Origin: SHAN690 sp038131955
Lineage (GTDB): Bacteria; Bacteroidota; Bacteroidia; Flavobacteriales_G; Salibacteraceae
NCBI GenBank assembly: GCA_038131955.1
Contig: JAYPQK010000001.1
Span: 62,001 to 126,000 of the forward strand
Reading direction: 5' to 3'
DNA: 64,000 bases
Below are positions 40,365 to 48,974 of the stretch, piece by piece. The position numbers and the translations under genes are program-made. Positions within the stretch are counted from its first letter, which is position 1, and every line of letters begins with the position of its first letter. The notes beneath the pieces are model-generated. The model made no database searches, was not told where the DNA came from, and saw only the letters and a list, made by a program, of their open reading frames with translations.

Positions 40365-41153
40365 TCAGCGCGACATCAACGCCCTATCCAGCGCCGCTTC
40401 TGAGGCTTCTTTAGCCTCTACATATCCCATATGTCCACAGCCTTTTAGGGTATGAAGTGTGACATACTCGGAGATCTCAGAAAGCTCTTGAGGCTCCGTA
40501 AATGGGATGCGTGGATCGTCGGTCCCTGCTATGATGTGAACTGGATACGGCGGAAACTTCAATAGCAGTTCTCGATTGGGTCGGTCACGCATTCCTGCAA
40601 GGGCCGCGATCACACCTTGGACTGGTGTTTCAAGCGCTAAAGTCTTCACTTCGTTCACCTGATCCCTGTACTTGGTCCGATTCACAGGTCGAAACAACAT
40701 CGGAATAGATTGCCGAATAAAGCTCTTGTGGTTTTGCTTCACCAATTCGATGGCTCGATCACGGTTCTTCTTCTGCTCCTTGGAGTCCGATCGAGCCGTG
40801 GAGTGATAGAGGATCAAGTTCTTCACATTGTCGGGCCAGCGTTCGGCAAAGGCAAGCACCACGTAACCCCCCATCGAATGTCCGACGAGCTGGACCCTTC
40901 GCAGACCCAAATGCTCCATCACGGCGTGGACCGCCTCGGCCATTTCATCCATGGTGTGGACATAGCCAATACAATCGCTCTTACCATGACCAGGCAGATC
41001 GATCATGACAAAGCGGTATCGTTCAGAAAGCCCTTTGATCAGATCCTTCCAAATCCAACTTGCTTCCAAGAAGCCATGTAGCAAGAAGACGGCAGGACCC
41101 TTTCCTCTTTCCGAGAAATGAATATTGATATCCTTGAACCGAAGCTTAGGCAT
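40365..41153 (-). CDS. Alpha/beta hydrolase
   Basis: A 262-residue alpha/beta-fold hydrolase without a signal peptide. The oxyanion segment AVFLLHGFLEASWIWKDL is near residue 21, the nucleophile elbow is VQLVGHSMGGYVVLAF near residue 88, the acid is in HIIAGTDDPRIPF near residue 210, and the catalytic His is in LKGCGHMGYVEAKEA. The family includes esterases, haloalkane dehalogenase-like proteins and MenH-like enzymes; the substrate is not evident. The start lies eight bases inside the 3' end of the aminopeptidase gene, so the two form a minus-strand operon. Confidence 0.82.
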   Translation of the reverse strand: MPKLRFKDINIHFSERGKGPAVFLLHGFLEASWIWKDLIKGLSERYRFVMIDLPGHGKSDCIGYVHTMDEMAEAVHAVMEHLGLRRVQLVGHSMGGYVVLAFAERWPDNVKNLILYHSTARSDSKEQKKNRDRAIELVKQNHKSFIRQSIPMLFRPVNRTKYRDQVNEVKTLALETPVQGVIAALAGMRDRPNRELLLKFPPYPVHIIAGTDDPRIPFTEPQELSEISEYVTLHTLKGCGHMGYVEAKEASEAALDRALMSR

Positions 41154-42435
41154 TCATCAGCTCTTCGATCTCATCAGCTTCAATTGGAATATTCCCCATC
41201 AGGTTGTGATGCCCATCCTTGGTGATCACATAGTCATCCTCCAATCGGATTCCCAGGTTCTCTTCCAGAATGTAAATCCCTGGCTCAACCGTGAACACCG
41301 ATCCTTCAGGGATCGGCGCATTCCATGGGCCGTAGTCGTGGGTATCCAATCCGATGTAATGCGACGTGCCGTGCATGAAGTACTTCTTGTACGCCGGCCA
41401 GTTCGGATCCTGGTTTCTGATATCGTCCATGGTGATCAAACCAAGGTCTACCAATTCCTTTTCCATCAGAAGGCCTACCTCAAAGTGGTACTCTTTCAGC
41501 GTCTTACCTGGACGTAGGATCTCGATAGCTGCATTCTTCACACGAAGCACAGCGTTGTATAAATCCTTCTGTCGCTTCGTGAACTTTCCATTCACCGGTA
41601 CTGAACGCGTCAAGTCAGAGGAATAGTTGGCATACTCAGCTCCAAAATCCATCAGGATCACATCGCCGTCCTTGCATTCTTGATTGTTCTCGATGTAATG
41701 CAGCACACACGCATTACGACCCGATCCAATGATCGGAGTGTAAGCGAATCCGGAAGAGCGATTGCGAATGAATTCGTGCCACAGCTCGGCTTCGATCTCG
41801 TACTCCATCACTCCCGGCTTGATGAACGGAAGGATGCGTCGCAAGCCTTTCTCAGTAATATCACAAGCCTGCTGCATCAAGTCGATCTCGATCTGGTGCT
41901 TCACCGCGCGGTGCTTATGCAGGATCGGATTACTTCGCAGGTAGTTGTGGGCAACGTACTTGTTCTGACACCATTCGATCCAACGATCTTCGCGAGTCTG
42001 CATCTCCGTATTGGCCCGCCAGTGCTCATTGGTATTGATGTAGACATTCTCTGCTTCACTCATCAGTTGATTGAAGATGGTCTCGAATTGATTGAGCCAA
42101 TACACGGTCTTGATGCCTGAAGTTTCATAGGCCGCATCTTTCGAAAGCTTCTCCCCTTCCCAGATCGCGATATGCTCATTGGTTTCTTTCAAGAACAAGA
42201 TCTCGCGGTGCTTCTCGTCGTGACAATCGGGGAAGAGCACCAGAATACTTTCTTCCTGATCGACGCCGCTCAACCACAGGATGTCGCTGTGCTGCTTGAA
42301 CGGTTTTGTACTGTCTGCACTGATCGCGAAAATGTCGTTGGAATTTAACACAGCCAACGACTTCGGTTGCATATCCTGCGTGAAACGTTTGCGGTTGTGA
42401 ATGAAGAGTTGGTTGTCTATCCTATCGTATTTCAT
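41146..42435 (-). CDS. pepP: Xaa-Pro aminopeptidase (M24B)
   Basis: Removes N-terminal residues before proline. The 429-residue length and two-domain layout fit aminopeptidase P: an N-terminal domain with RIDNQLFIHNRKRFTQDMQP, and a pita-bread catalytic domain. The five metal ligands are visible: ILMDFGAEYANYSSDLTRSV (two Asp), FMHGTSHYIGLDTHD (His), FTVEPGIYI (Glu) and GIRLEDDYVI (Glu). It heads a two-gene operon with the alpha/beta hydrolase. A truncated glycosyltransferase lies just upstream on the same strand, separated by 53 bases. Confidence 0.93.
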   Translation of the reverse strand: MKYDRIDNQLFIHNRKRFTQDMQPKSLAVLNSNDIFAISADSTKPFKQHSDILWLSGVDQEESILVLFPDCHDEKHREILFLKETNEHIAIWEGEKLSKDAAYETSGIKTVYWLNQFETIFNQLMSEAENVYINTNEHWRANTEMQTREDRWIEWCQNKYVAHNYLRSNPILHKHRAVKHQIEIDLMQQACDITEKGLRRILPFIKPGVMEYEIEAELWHEFIRNRSSGFAYTPIIGSGRNACVLHYIENNQECKDGDVILMDFGAEYANYSSDLTRSVPVNGKFTKRQKDLYNAVLRVKNAAIEILRPGKTLKEYHFEVGLLMEKELVDLGLITMDDIRNQDPNWPAYKKYFMHGTSHYIGLDTHDYGPWNAPIPEGSVFTVEPGIYILEENLGIRLEDDYVITKDGHHNLMGNIPIEADEIEELMNA

Positions 42436-42488
42436 GGTACCTGTTTGATTCCCTACAAATGTGCAGGAATACTCGAAGAAAACAAGGC

Positions 42489-42884
42489 CTAGCGGCCTTT
42501 GATGTCGAGGATCATGGTATCGTAATGCTTCGCCACAATGGAAAAGCTCCGATGCTGTTCAGCCCACTGTGCGATGCGAGAATTGGCATGACGCTCCACC
42601 ATCAGCGGTGTCACGTTGTTAAAGATCGCCTGGCGCCCCACTTCGTCGAGATCGAAGGTCACTCCAAGATCCCATTGTTCGATCATGAAAGCATCATCAC
42701 CTACCCCTTTCGGAGCGATGACGGGCAGGCCGTTAGCAAAGTACTCGGCATTCTTGATGGGCGAGATCGCGATCTTCGACGGTCCGGGACGGTGCAATGA
42801 GAAGGCCACATCCGCAGCAGAGAGATAGCTCGCCACTTCATTCAGCTCCACGAACCGAATGCTGAACGATCGATCATCAAAGCC
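42489..42884 (-). pseudogene. C-terminal fragment of a glycosyltransferase
   Basis: Reading leftwards, about 130 codons encode the tail of a GT-B fold glycosyltransferase (family 4-like). The segment VASYLSAADVAFSLHRPGPS is followed by AISPIKNAEYFANGLPVIAP, the usual nucleotide-sugar-binding helix region, and a normal-looking end at KGR. The frame is closed by a stop at 42903-42905 and has no plausible start; the N-terminal two thirds are missing. The break falls near 42884, just where the promoter of the divergent exporter begins. A GTG at 42851 could start translation, but the product would lack the acceptor domain. It looks like the edge of a deletion in a surface polysaccharide locus. Confidence 0.75.
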
Positions 42885-42903
42885 ATCGCATGGGCACCTC
42901 CCC

Positions 42904-42911
42904 TATCTTTG
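42904..42911 (+). promoter_or_regulatory. Predicted -7 box of the Wzm/Wzt exporter operon
   Basis: TATCTTTG exactly fits TAnnTTTG and ends only five bases before the ATG at 42917. A transcript from this promoter would be leaderless or nearly so, which also argues for 42917 rather than the in-frame ATG at 42890 as the start. Confidence 0.55.
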
Positions 42912-42916
42912 TCGGG

Positions 42917-43744
42917 ATGAGAGACAAGCCCGTTGTCATTTGGAAGAACCGCCGACTTTGGGAATTTTCCGAGTTGAGAAAGTATCGGGAATTGTTCTGG
43001 ATGCTCGCGTGGCGGGATTTCAAGGTACGCTACGCCCAGACCTTTATCGGGGTGCTCTGGGGGGTAATCCAACCGGTGCTAACCATTATCATCCTTTACG
43101 TGGTCTTTGGTCGCTTTGCTCAAGTCGACACGGGCGATATTCCCCACATCGTCTACAGCACAGTGGGTGTCATGGCGTGGACGTACTTCGCTTTTGTTCT
43201 TTCGAACGCCGGCAACTCCATCATCTCTGCACAAGCGATGATCCGTAAGATCTACTTCCCGAGAATCATCATCCCTCTTTCGAAAGCCGTGGTCGGATTC
43301 ATTGACATGGCCATCACATCCGCCATCTTAGTGGTATTGATGTTCGTTTTTGAGGTGCCGGTAAGCAGCAACATCCTCTTCCTCCCACTATTCATCATTT
43401 TCAATGTATTGGTCTCACTGGGCTTGGGCATCTTGATCAGCGCACTTACCATTCGATACCGAGACGTTCAATACGTTGTCCCTTTCGCAATTCAGCTGGG
43501 CTTGTATATCACTCCTACAGCCTACCCCGCTGAGTTTGCGATCACCCATCTGCCTAGCTGGGCAAGCGTGCTCTATTTCATGAATCCGATGGCCGGCATC
43601 GTAGAAGGTTATAGATGGGCCGTATTGGGCACACCCATGCCGGGAGAATTGGCTTGGGTATCCGTGATATCCGCGGTAGTTCTGATCGTAGTAGGACTAA
43701 CCTACTTTCAAAAAGTAGATGGTAAAATCGCAGATCATGTCTGA
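42917..43744 (+). CDS. Polysaccharide ABC exporter permease (Wzm-type)
   Basis: A 275-residue ABC-2 type permease. After LFWMLAWRDFKVRYAQTFIG, the cytoplasmic interface helix typical of O-antigen and teichoic acid exporters, come six predicted membrane segments (GVIQPVLTIIILYVVFG, TVGVMAWTYFAFVLSN, SKAVVGFIDMAITSAILVVL and so on). YRDVQYVVPFAIQLGLYITP and LYFMNPMAGIVEGYRWAVLG near the C terminus are family hallmarks. Together with the following ATPase it would flip a lipid-linked glycan across the inner membrane. The overlap with the ATPase gene is eight bases. Confidence 0.92.
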   Translation: MRDKPVVIWKNRRLWEFSELRKYRELFWMLAWRDFKVRYAQTFIGVLWGVIQPVLTIIILYVVFGRFAQVDTGDIPHIVYSTVGVMAWTYFAFVLSNAGNSIISAQAMIRKIYFPRIIIPLSKAVVGFIDMAITSAILVVLMFVFEVPVSSNILFLPLFIIFNVLVSLGLGILISALTIRYRDVQYVVPFAIQLGLYITPTAYPAEFAITHLPSWASVLYFMNPMAGIVEGYRWAVLGTPMPGELAWVSVISAVVLIVVGLTYFQKVDGKIADHV

Positions 43745-44954
43745 TCGATCGCCCGCCATAGAGATCTCAGGGATCTCCAAGGAATACACCTTGGGCAGAT
43801 CGACTGCGAGTCTTCGGGAAAGCATTTCGTCGCTTTTTAGAAAGAAAGAAAAGGTAGACTCCTTCCTTGCACTGAATGGTATCGATTTCTCGGTCGATCG
43901 AGGTGAACGCATTGGTATCATCGGGAAGAACGGTGCTGGAAAGAGCACCTTGTTGAAGATACTTTCACGGATCACACAACCGACCGAAGGCGAGGTCAAG
44001 ATCTACGGCAGCGTCGCTTCCCTGCTCGAAGTGGGCACAGGCTTTCACCCGGAATTGACAGGTAGAGAGAATATCTTCCTCAACGGTTCCATCCTAGGGA
44101 TGACACGTAAGGAGATCCAAGCCAAACTAGACGAGATCATCACGTTCAGCGGGGTAGAGAAGTTTCTCGATACTCCGGTCAAACGATACTCAAGTGGTAT
44201 GTACGCGCGTCTCGCATTTTCGGTAGCAGCACACTTAGAACCCGAGATCCTGATCGTGGATGAGGTCCTGTCGGTTGGCGATGCCGAATTTCAGCGAAAA
44301 TGCCTGGGCAAAATGGACTCTGTAGCCAAGGCCGGCCGGACCGTGCTTTTTGTTAGCCACAACCTAGACGCCGTGCGAAAGATGTGCGATCGATGTGTCT
44401 GGCTCGAGGCGGGAAAAGTGAGAATGGACGGCTCCGCCGAAGAGGTGGTCAACGCCTACCTGAGCGATATTGAGCTGCGATCCGAAGAAGTTCATCCGTC
44501 GGAAAGAATGGACCGAAACGGAACTGGTGACGTGCGCATTCATGATGTGAAGATCTCCAACCCTGATTCTGACCTCATCGAGAGCGGTCGTCCGTTTGAG
44601 GTGTCGGTTGAATACCAAAGTGCCTCTGCGGATACATTTCATTGCCTCGCAGCTGTTGGTGTTTATAAGGAGGATGGCACGAGGATCGGAACGTTGTCCA
44701 CGCGTTTCAAAGATGAACTCGTGGAGCTCAGAAACGGAAGTAAATTGACCTTCAAAGTCGAACGACTCCCGCTTGCACCCGGTAAATACTACCTCAACTC
44801 GTTCATCGGACACCGAACCGAGCAAGAGGTGCTCGACTTCGTAGAGCGTGTGCGTTCATTCGAGGTCCATGCGTCAAGATTCTTCTCTGAGAGTGATGAG
44901 ATCTACTACCCCTACGACACGGTATACTTTGACCACAAATTCTCTCTGGAATGA
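43737..44954 (+). CDS. Polysaccharide ABC exporter ATPase with Wzt-type C-terminal domain
   Basis: A 405-residue ATPase partner of the preceding permease. Walker A is IIGKNGAGKSTLLKILSR, the signature is KRYSSGMYARLAFSVAAHLE, Walker B is ILIVDEVLSVGDAEFQRK and the switch is TVLFVSHNLDAVRKMC. Residues after about 265 form a Wzt_C-like beta-sandwich (FEVSVEYQSASADTFHCLAA, then LAPGKYYLNSFIG), which in O9a-type systems recognises the finished end of the glycan. That domain is usually specific to the polymer exported, so the sugar made by this strain had a terminal modification. The stop overlaps the sulfotransferase start (ATGA). Confidence 0.92.
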   Translation: MSDRSPAIEISGISKEYTLGRSTASLRESISSLFRKKEKVDSFLALNGIDFSVDRGERIGIIGKNGAGKSTLLKILSRITQPTEGEVKIYGSVASLLEVGTGFHPELTGRENIFLNGSILGMTRKEIQAKLDEIITFSGVEKFLDTPVKRYSSGMYARLAFSVAAHLEPEILIVDEVLSVGDAEFQRKCLGKMDSVAKAGRTVLFVSHNLDAVRKMCDRCVWLEAGKVRMDGSAEEVVNAYLSDIELRSEEVHPSERMDRNGTGDVRIHDVKISNPDSDLIESGRPFEVSVEYQSASADTFHCLAAVGVYKEDGTRIGTLSTRFKDELVELRNGSKLTFKVERLPLAPGKYYLNSFIGHRTEQEVLDFVERVRSFEVHASRFFSESDEIYYPYDTVYFDHKFSLE

Positions 44955-45340
44955 AGTTCGTTTTTATAGGCGGTTGTGGTCGGTCGGGGTCTTCTCTTCT
45001 GCAGGATCTGTTGTGTCGACACCCAGAGATCGCGGGTGGACCAGAGTTCAATTTTACCGCTAGGATCCTTCAATTGCATGGAAACATGCAGAAGCCTTTC
45101 TACCTGAAGCGGAATGAAGGGTTCTATACCCAGGAAGAACTGGATTCAAGGGTCCGAGAATTCTATCGGTCCTTCTTTCAACGGATCCAGAATGAGAAGC
45201 CTGAGGCGAATTGGATATCCGAAAAGACGCCCGACAACATCGATGTGTCGACTGAATTACTCCATACGATCAATTGCTTATTAAGAATAATTCCAAATAA
45301 TCATCATGACGCTCAATCAAAATATGACGGCCTAGGCTAA
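44951..45340 (+). pseudogene. N-terminal fragment of a sulfotransferase
   Basis: The frame opens with MKFVFIGGCGRSGSSLLQDL, the 5'-phosphosulfate loop of PAPS-dependent sulfotransferases, and continues sensibly to WISEKTPDNIDVSTELLH (about residue 106). The expected next part, with the 3'-phosphate-binding RDGRDV region, is absent; after about 45270 the sequence turns AT-rich (NCLLRIIPNNHHD) and stops at 45340. Normal length is near 300 residues. The ATG still overlaps the exporter ATPase stop, so the gene once belonged to this operon. With the glycosyltransferase fragment on the other side, the exporter is an island between two broken genes. Confidence 0.75.
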
Positions 45341-45354
45341 GAACATTTCAAGGC

Positions 45355-45362
45355 TACATTTG
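45355..45362 (+). promoter_or_regulatory. Predicted -7 box of the sdhCAB operon
   Basis: TACATTTG exactly fits TAnnTTTG, 25 bases before the sdhC ATG at 45388. The upstream -33 region would lie in the AT-rich stretch at the end of the sulfotransferase fragment. Confidence 0.55.
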
Positions 45363-45387
45363 TCCCTTTATTATACAAACCAAACGT

Positions 45388-46077
45388 ATGGCAGCAAGAT
45401 CAGCACTCCTGAAATCCTCACTCGCCAAGAAGTACTGGATGGCAATTACGGGATTGTTCCTGATTCTCTTTCTTATCGTTCACTTAGCAGGGAACCTCAC
45501 ACTTCTTCGAGCACCGGAGGTGGCCGGGCCCATGTTCAACGAGTACACGGCATTCATGTCGTCCTTCCCACCCATCAAGATCGTTTCTTACCTCTTGTAT
45601 TTCTCCATCCTTTTTCACGCAGTGGATGGGATCATGATCCTTTCTCGAGAAAACAAGAATGCAAGACCGGTCAACTATGCGTACAGCAAGCCAGAGCGTA
45701 ATTCGATCTGGGCATCCCGCAACATGGGAGTGCTAGGCACGGCTATCTTCGTCTTCCTGGTGCTTCACATGGCGAACTTCTGGTTCAAGTACAAGTTTAC
45801 CGAGCTCCCAATGGGTCCCGGTGGAGAAGAAGGACTCCCCGACATGTACGGCGTGGTGATCGCTGCATTTAGCGAAGGATGGTATACGGCGATCTATTTG
45901 ATCAGCATGATCGTTCTTGGGTTTCACCTGTGGCACGGCTTCGAAAGTTCATTCCAGACCTTGGGCTTGAACCACCCGAAGTACAACCCGATCATCAAGT
46001 TCGTAGGACGCTTCTACTCGATCGTCGTTCCTGCGTTGTTTGCCATCATTCCGATTTACGTCTATCTCAATCTCTAA
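45388..46077 (+). CDS. sdhC: Succinate dehydrogenase cytochrome b subunit
   Basis: The single membrane subunit of a B-type succinate:quinone oxidoreductase, binding haem b and menaquinone. The 229-residue protein has five predicted helices, beginning with LAKKYWMAITGLFLILFLIV, HLAGNLTLL (first His), YLLYFSILFHAVDGIMIL (second His), FLVLHMANFWFKYKF and LISMIVLGFHLWHGFESSFQ (further His residues); these would ligate two haems. VVPALFAIIPIYVYL closes it. It starts the sdhCAB operon, in the order normal for Bacteroidota, and is followed six bases later by sdhA. Confidence 0.93.
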   Translation: MAARSALLKSSLAKKYWMAITGLFLILFLIVHLAGNLTLLRAPEVAGPMFNEYTAFMSSFPPIKIVSYLLYFSILFHAVDGIMILSRENKNARPVNYAYSKPERNSIWASRNMGVLGTAIFVFLVLHMANFWFKYKFTELPMGPGGEEGLPDMYGVVIAAFSEGWYTAIYLISMIVLGFHLWHGFESSFQTLGLNHPKYNPIIKFVGRFYSIVVPALFAIIPIYVYLNL

Positions 46078-46083
46078 GCTGAC

Positions 46084-48087
46084 ATGACAAAGCTAGATTC
46101 CAAGATACCTGAAGGTCCAATTGCAGAAAAGTGGACCATTCATAAGAACGAGATCAACGTTGTCAATCCGGCCAATAAACGAAACATCGATGTGATCGTT
46201 GTGGGTTCGGGCCTCGCCGGTGGCGCTGCTTCTGCCTCCTTGGCAGAAATGGGTTACAACGTCAAGACCTTCTGCTTCCAAGATTCACCTCGACGCGCTC
46301 ACTCGATCGCGGCTCAAGGGGGAATCAACGCTGCGAAGAACTATCAGAACGATGGCGACTCGGTCTACCGACTTTTCTACGACACCGTTAAGGGAGGTGA
46401 TTACCGTGCACGCGAGGCGAACGTATATCGCCTGGCAGAAGTAAGTGCGAACATCATCGACCAATGCGTAGCGCAGGGTGTTCCCTTTGCACGTGAGTAC
46501 GGAGGGTTGTTGGACAACCGTTCATTTGGAGGCGTTCTCGTTTCTAGAACATTCTACGCGAAAGGACAAACGGGTCAACAGTTGTTGCTCGGCGCTTACT
46601 CGGCCATGTCCCGACAGATCAATAAGGGTAAGATCAAGATGTACAATCGTCATGAGATGCTCGATTTGGTTCTCGTAGACGGAAAAGCTCGAGGTATCAT
46701 CGCTCGAAACTTGGTTACTGGTGAATTGGAGCGATACAGCGCACACGCCGTGGTATTGGCAACCGGAGGATACGGAAACGTGTTCTTCCTATCTACCAAC
46801 GCAATGGGATCGAACGTAACGGCCGCTTGGCGAGCTCACCGTAAAGGTGCCTACTTCGCAAACCCTTGTTTCACTCAGATCCACCCTACTTGTATTCCAC
46901 GCTCAGGCGACTATCAATCTAAACTGACCTTGATGTCAGAGTCACTTCGAAACGATGGTCGTATTTGGGTGCCAAAAGAAAAGGAAGACGCGATCGCGAT
47001 CCGCGAAGGACGTTTGAAGCCAACCGATCTTCCTGAAGAAAAGCGCGACTACTATTTGGAGCGACGCTACCCTGCTTTTGGAAACCTGGTTCCTCGTGAC
47101 GTTGCGTCAAGAGCGGCTAAGGAGCGCTGCGATGCCGGTTATGGTGTAAATAAGACGGGTGAAGCGGTTTACCTAGACTTCAGCGCAGCCATCATGCGAT
47201 ATGGACGTGAGCGCGCGAATGTGCTACACATCGAAACCCCATCGGATGAAAAGATCCGTGAATTGGGAGAGAAAGTGGTTGAATCGAAGTATGGAAACCT
47301 TTTCCAGATGTACGAGAAGATCACCGATGACAATCCGTACAAGACCCCGATGATGATCTACCCTGCGGTTCACTATACCATGGGAGGATTATGGGTAGAT
47401 TACAACCTGATGACCACCATCCCTGGATGCTACGCGGCAGGTGAAGCTAACTTCAGCGATCACGGTGCAAACCGTTTGGGAGCATCGGCATTAATGCAAG
47501 GTTTGGCTGATGGATATTTCGTTCTGCCTTACACCATTGGTGACTTCCTAGCGAACGATATTCGTACGGGAGCTATCCCTACGAACACGCCTGAGTTTGA
47601 AGAGGCTGAGAAGGACGTTCGCCAACGTCTGGAAGGTTTCATCAATAATAAGGGTAGTAAATCTGTCGACCATTTCCACAAACGCCTGGGTAAGGTAATG
47701 TGGGACAAGGTGGGTATGTCTAGAAATGCCGAAGGACTTAAGGAAGCCTTGGAAGAGATCCGACAGATCCGCGAAGAGTTCTACAAGGATGTATTTGTGC
47801 CTGGCACCATGGACTCTTTCAACCCAGAGCTAGAGAAGGCCGGTCGTGTTGCAGACTTCCTTGAATTAGGGGAGCTTTTTGCGAAGGACGCACTAGATCG
47901 AACTGAGTCCTGCGGCGGGCACTTCCGCGAAGAATCTCAGACAGAAGAAGGCGAAGCTCTTCGAGATGATGAAAAGTTTGCATTCGTCAGTGCTTGGGAA
48001 TGGACAGGGGACCCTGGAAAGTCTAACCTACATAAAGAAGACCTGACGTTTAACGACATCGAATTGAAACAACGATCTTATAAGTGA
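46084..48087 (+). CDS. sdhA: Succinate dehydrogenase flavoprotein subunit
   Basis: The FAD-carrying catalytic subunit that oxidises succinate. The dinucleotide motif is VIVVGSGLAGGAASASLAEM near residue 39 and the covalent-flavin histidine is in RRAHSIAAQGGINAAKNYQ near residue 70. Substrate-site blocks include IHPTCIPRSGDYQSKLTLM near residue 275, NLVPRDVASRAAKERC near residue 338 and YAAGEANFSDHGANRLGASA near residue 460. The 667-residue length fits B-type enzymes. It lies between sdhC and sdhB. Confidence 0.96.
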   Translation: MTKLDSKIPEGPIAEKWTIHKNEINVVNPANKRNIDVIVVGSGLAGGAASASLAEMGYNVKTFCFQDSPRRAHSIAAQGGINAAKNYQNDGDSVYRLFYDTVKGGDYRAREANVYRLAEVSANIIDQCVAQGVPFAREYGGLLDNRSFGGVLVSRTFYAKGQTGQQLLLGAYSAMSRQINKGKIKMYNRHEMLDLVLVDGKARGIIARNLVTGELERYSAHAVVLATGGYGNVFFLSTNAMGSNVTAAWRAHRKGAYFANPCFTQIHPTCIPRSGDYQSKLTLMSESLRNDGRIWVPKEKEDAIAIREGRLKPTDLPEEKRDYYLERRYPAFGNLVPRDVASRAAKERCDAGYGVNKTGEAVYLDFSAAIMRYGRERANVLHIETPSDEKIRELGEKVVESKYGNLFQMYEKITDDNPYKTPMMIYPAVHYTMGGLWVDYNLMTTIPGCYAAGEANFSDHGANRLGASALMQGLADGYFVLPYTIGDFLANDIRTGAIPTNTPEFEEAEKDVRQRLEGFINNKGSKSVDHFHKRLGKVMWDKVGMSRNAEGLKEALEEIRQIREEFYKDVFVPGTMDSFNPELEKAGRVADFLELGELFAKDALDRTESCGGHFREESQTEEGEALRDDEKFAFVSAWEWTGDPGKSNLHKEDLTFNDIELKQRSYK

Positions 48088-48111
48088 TCCTCACTTTATA
48101 AATAGAAGATT

Positions 48112-48861
48112 ATGAATCTGACACTTAAAATCTGGAGACAAAAAGACGCCACCGCGAAAGGAAAGATGGAGACATACCAGGTTTCCGAGATTTCAGAGCA
48201 CATGTCCTTTTTGGAGATGTTGGATGTATTGAATGAGCAATTGATCTCTGAAGGAAAAGATCCTGTAGCGTTCGACCATGATTGTCGAGAAGGAATCTGT
48301 GGCATGTGTTCGCTGTACATCAACGGCGAGCCTCATGGTCCCGACCGCGCGATCACGACTTGTCAGCTACACATGCGCAAGTTTAAGGATGGTGACACGA
48401 TCTACATCGAGCCATGGAGAGCAAAGGCCTTCCCAGTGATCAAAGACCTAGTAGTAGATCGTTCTTCGTTCGATCGCATCATTCAAGCGGGAGGTTACGT
48501 TTCCGTCAATACTTCCGGTAATACTCTAGACGCCAACGCAATTCCAATTCCGAAAGCAGATGCAGATGAAGCTTTTGACGCTGCTACTTGCATTGGTTGT
48601 GGTGCGTGCGTTGCCGCCTGTAAGAACGCATCTGCGATGCTGTTTGTATCAGCGAAGGTTTCACAATTGGCTTTGCTTCCTCAGGGACAAGTAGAACGCA
48701 AGGAACGGGTTCAGAACATGGTGGATCAAATGGACAAGGAGGGTTTTGGAAACTGTACCAATACCGGAGCTTGTGCGGTTGAATGTCCGAAGGAGATATC
48801 TCTCGAGAATATCGCTCGTCTCAATCGAGAATTTCTCGCAGCGCGCGTTGCATCCGAGTAA
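48112..48861 (+). CDS. sdhB: Succinate dehydrogenase iron-sulfur subunit
   Basis: A 249-residue electron-transfer subunit. The 2Fe-2S cluster cysteines are in DCREGICGMCSLYING and TCQLHMRKF; the 4Fe-4S and 3Fe-4S sites are in CIGCGACVAACKNASAM near residue 162 and CTNTGACAVECPKEISLENI near residue 218. It starts 24 bases after sdhA and is closed by the terminator at 48881, completing the operon. Confidence 0.96.
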   Translation: MNLTLKIWRQKDATAKGKMETYQVSEISEHMSFLEMLDVLNEQLISEGKDPVAFDHDCREGICGMCSLYINGEPHGPDRAITTCQLHMRKFKDGDTIYIEPWRAKAFPVIKDLVVDRSSFDRIIQAGGYVSVNTSGNTLDANAIPIPKADADEAFDAATCIGCGACVAACKNASAMLFVSAKVSQLALLPQGQVERKERVQNMVDQMDKEGFGNCTNTGACAVECPKEISLENIARLNREFLAARVASE

Positions 48862-48880
48862 TCGGACTCAAAAACATGGA

Positions 48881-48908
48881 AAAATGGGGCGTGAGCCCCA
48901 TTTTTTTT
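48881..48908 (+). terminator. Rho-independent terminator of the sdh operon
   Basis: AAAATGGGGC (48881-48890) pairs with GCCCCATTTT (48895-48904) around loop GTGA, and the T run continues to 48908. It sits 20 bases behind the sdhB stop and is a textbook intrinsic terminator. Confidence 0.9.
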
Positions 48909-48940
48909 ACCTCAGAGTTAATTTTTAGTCCGAAATAAGT

Positions 48941-48948
48941 TAAGTTTG
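48941..48948 (+). promoter_or_regulatory. Predicted -7 box of the PA-domain surface protein gene
   Basis: TAAGTTTG exactly fits TAnnTTTG and is 27 bases before the ATG at 48975. A TTTTTAG at 48922 lies at the distance expected for the -33 element. Confidence 0.6.
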
Positions 48949-48974
48949 GTCGAGTCTAACGAAACATTTATCTA

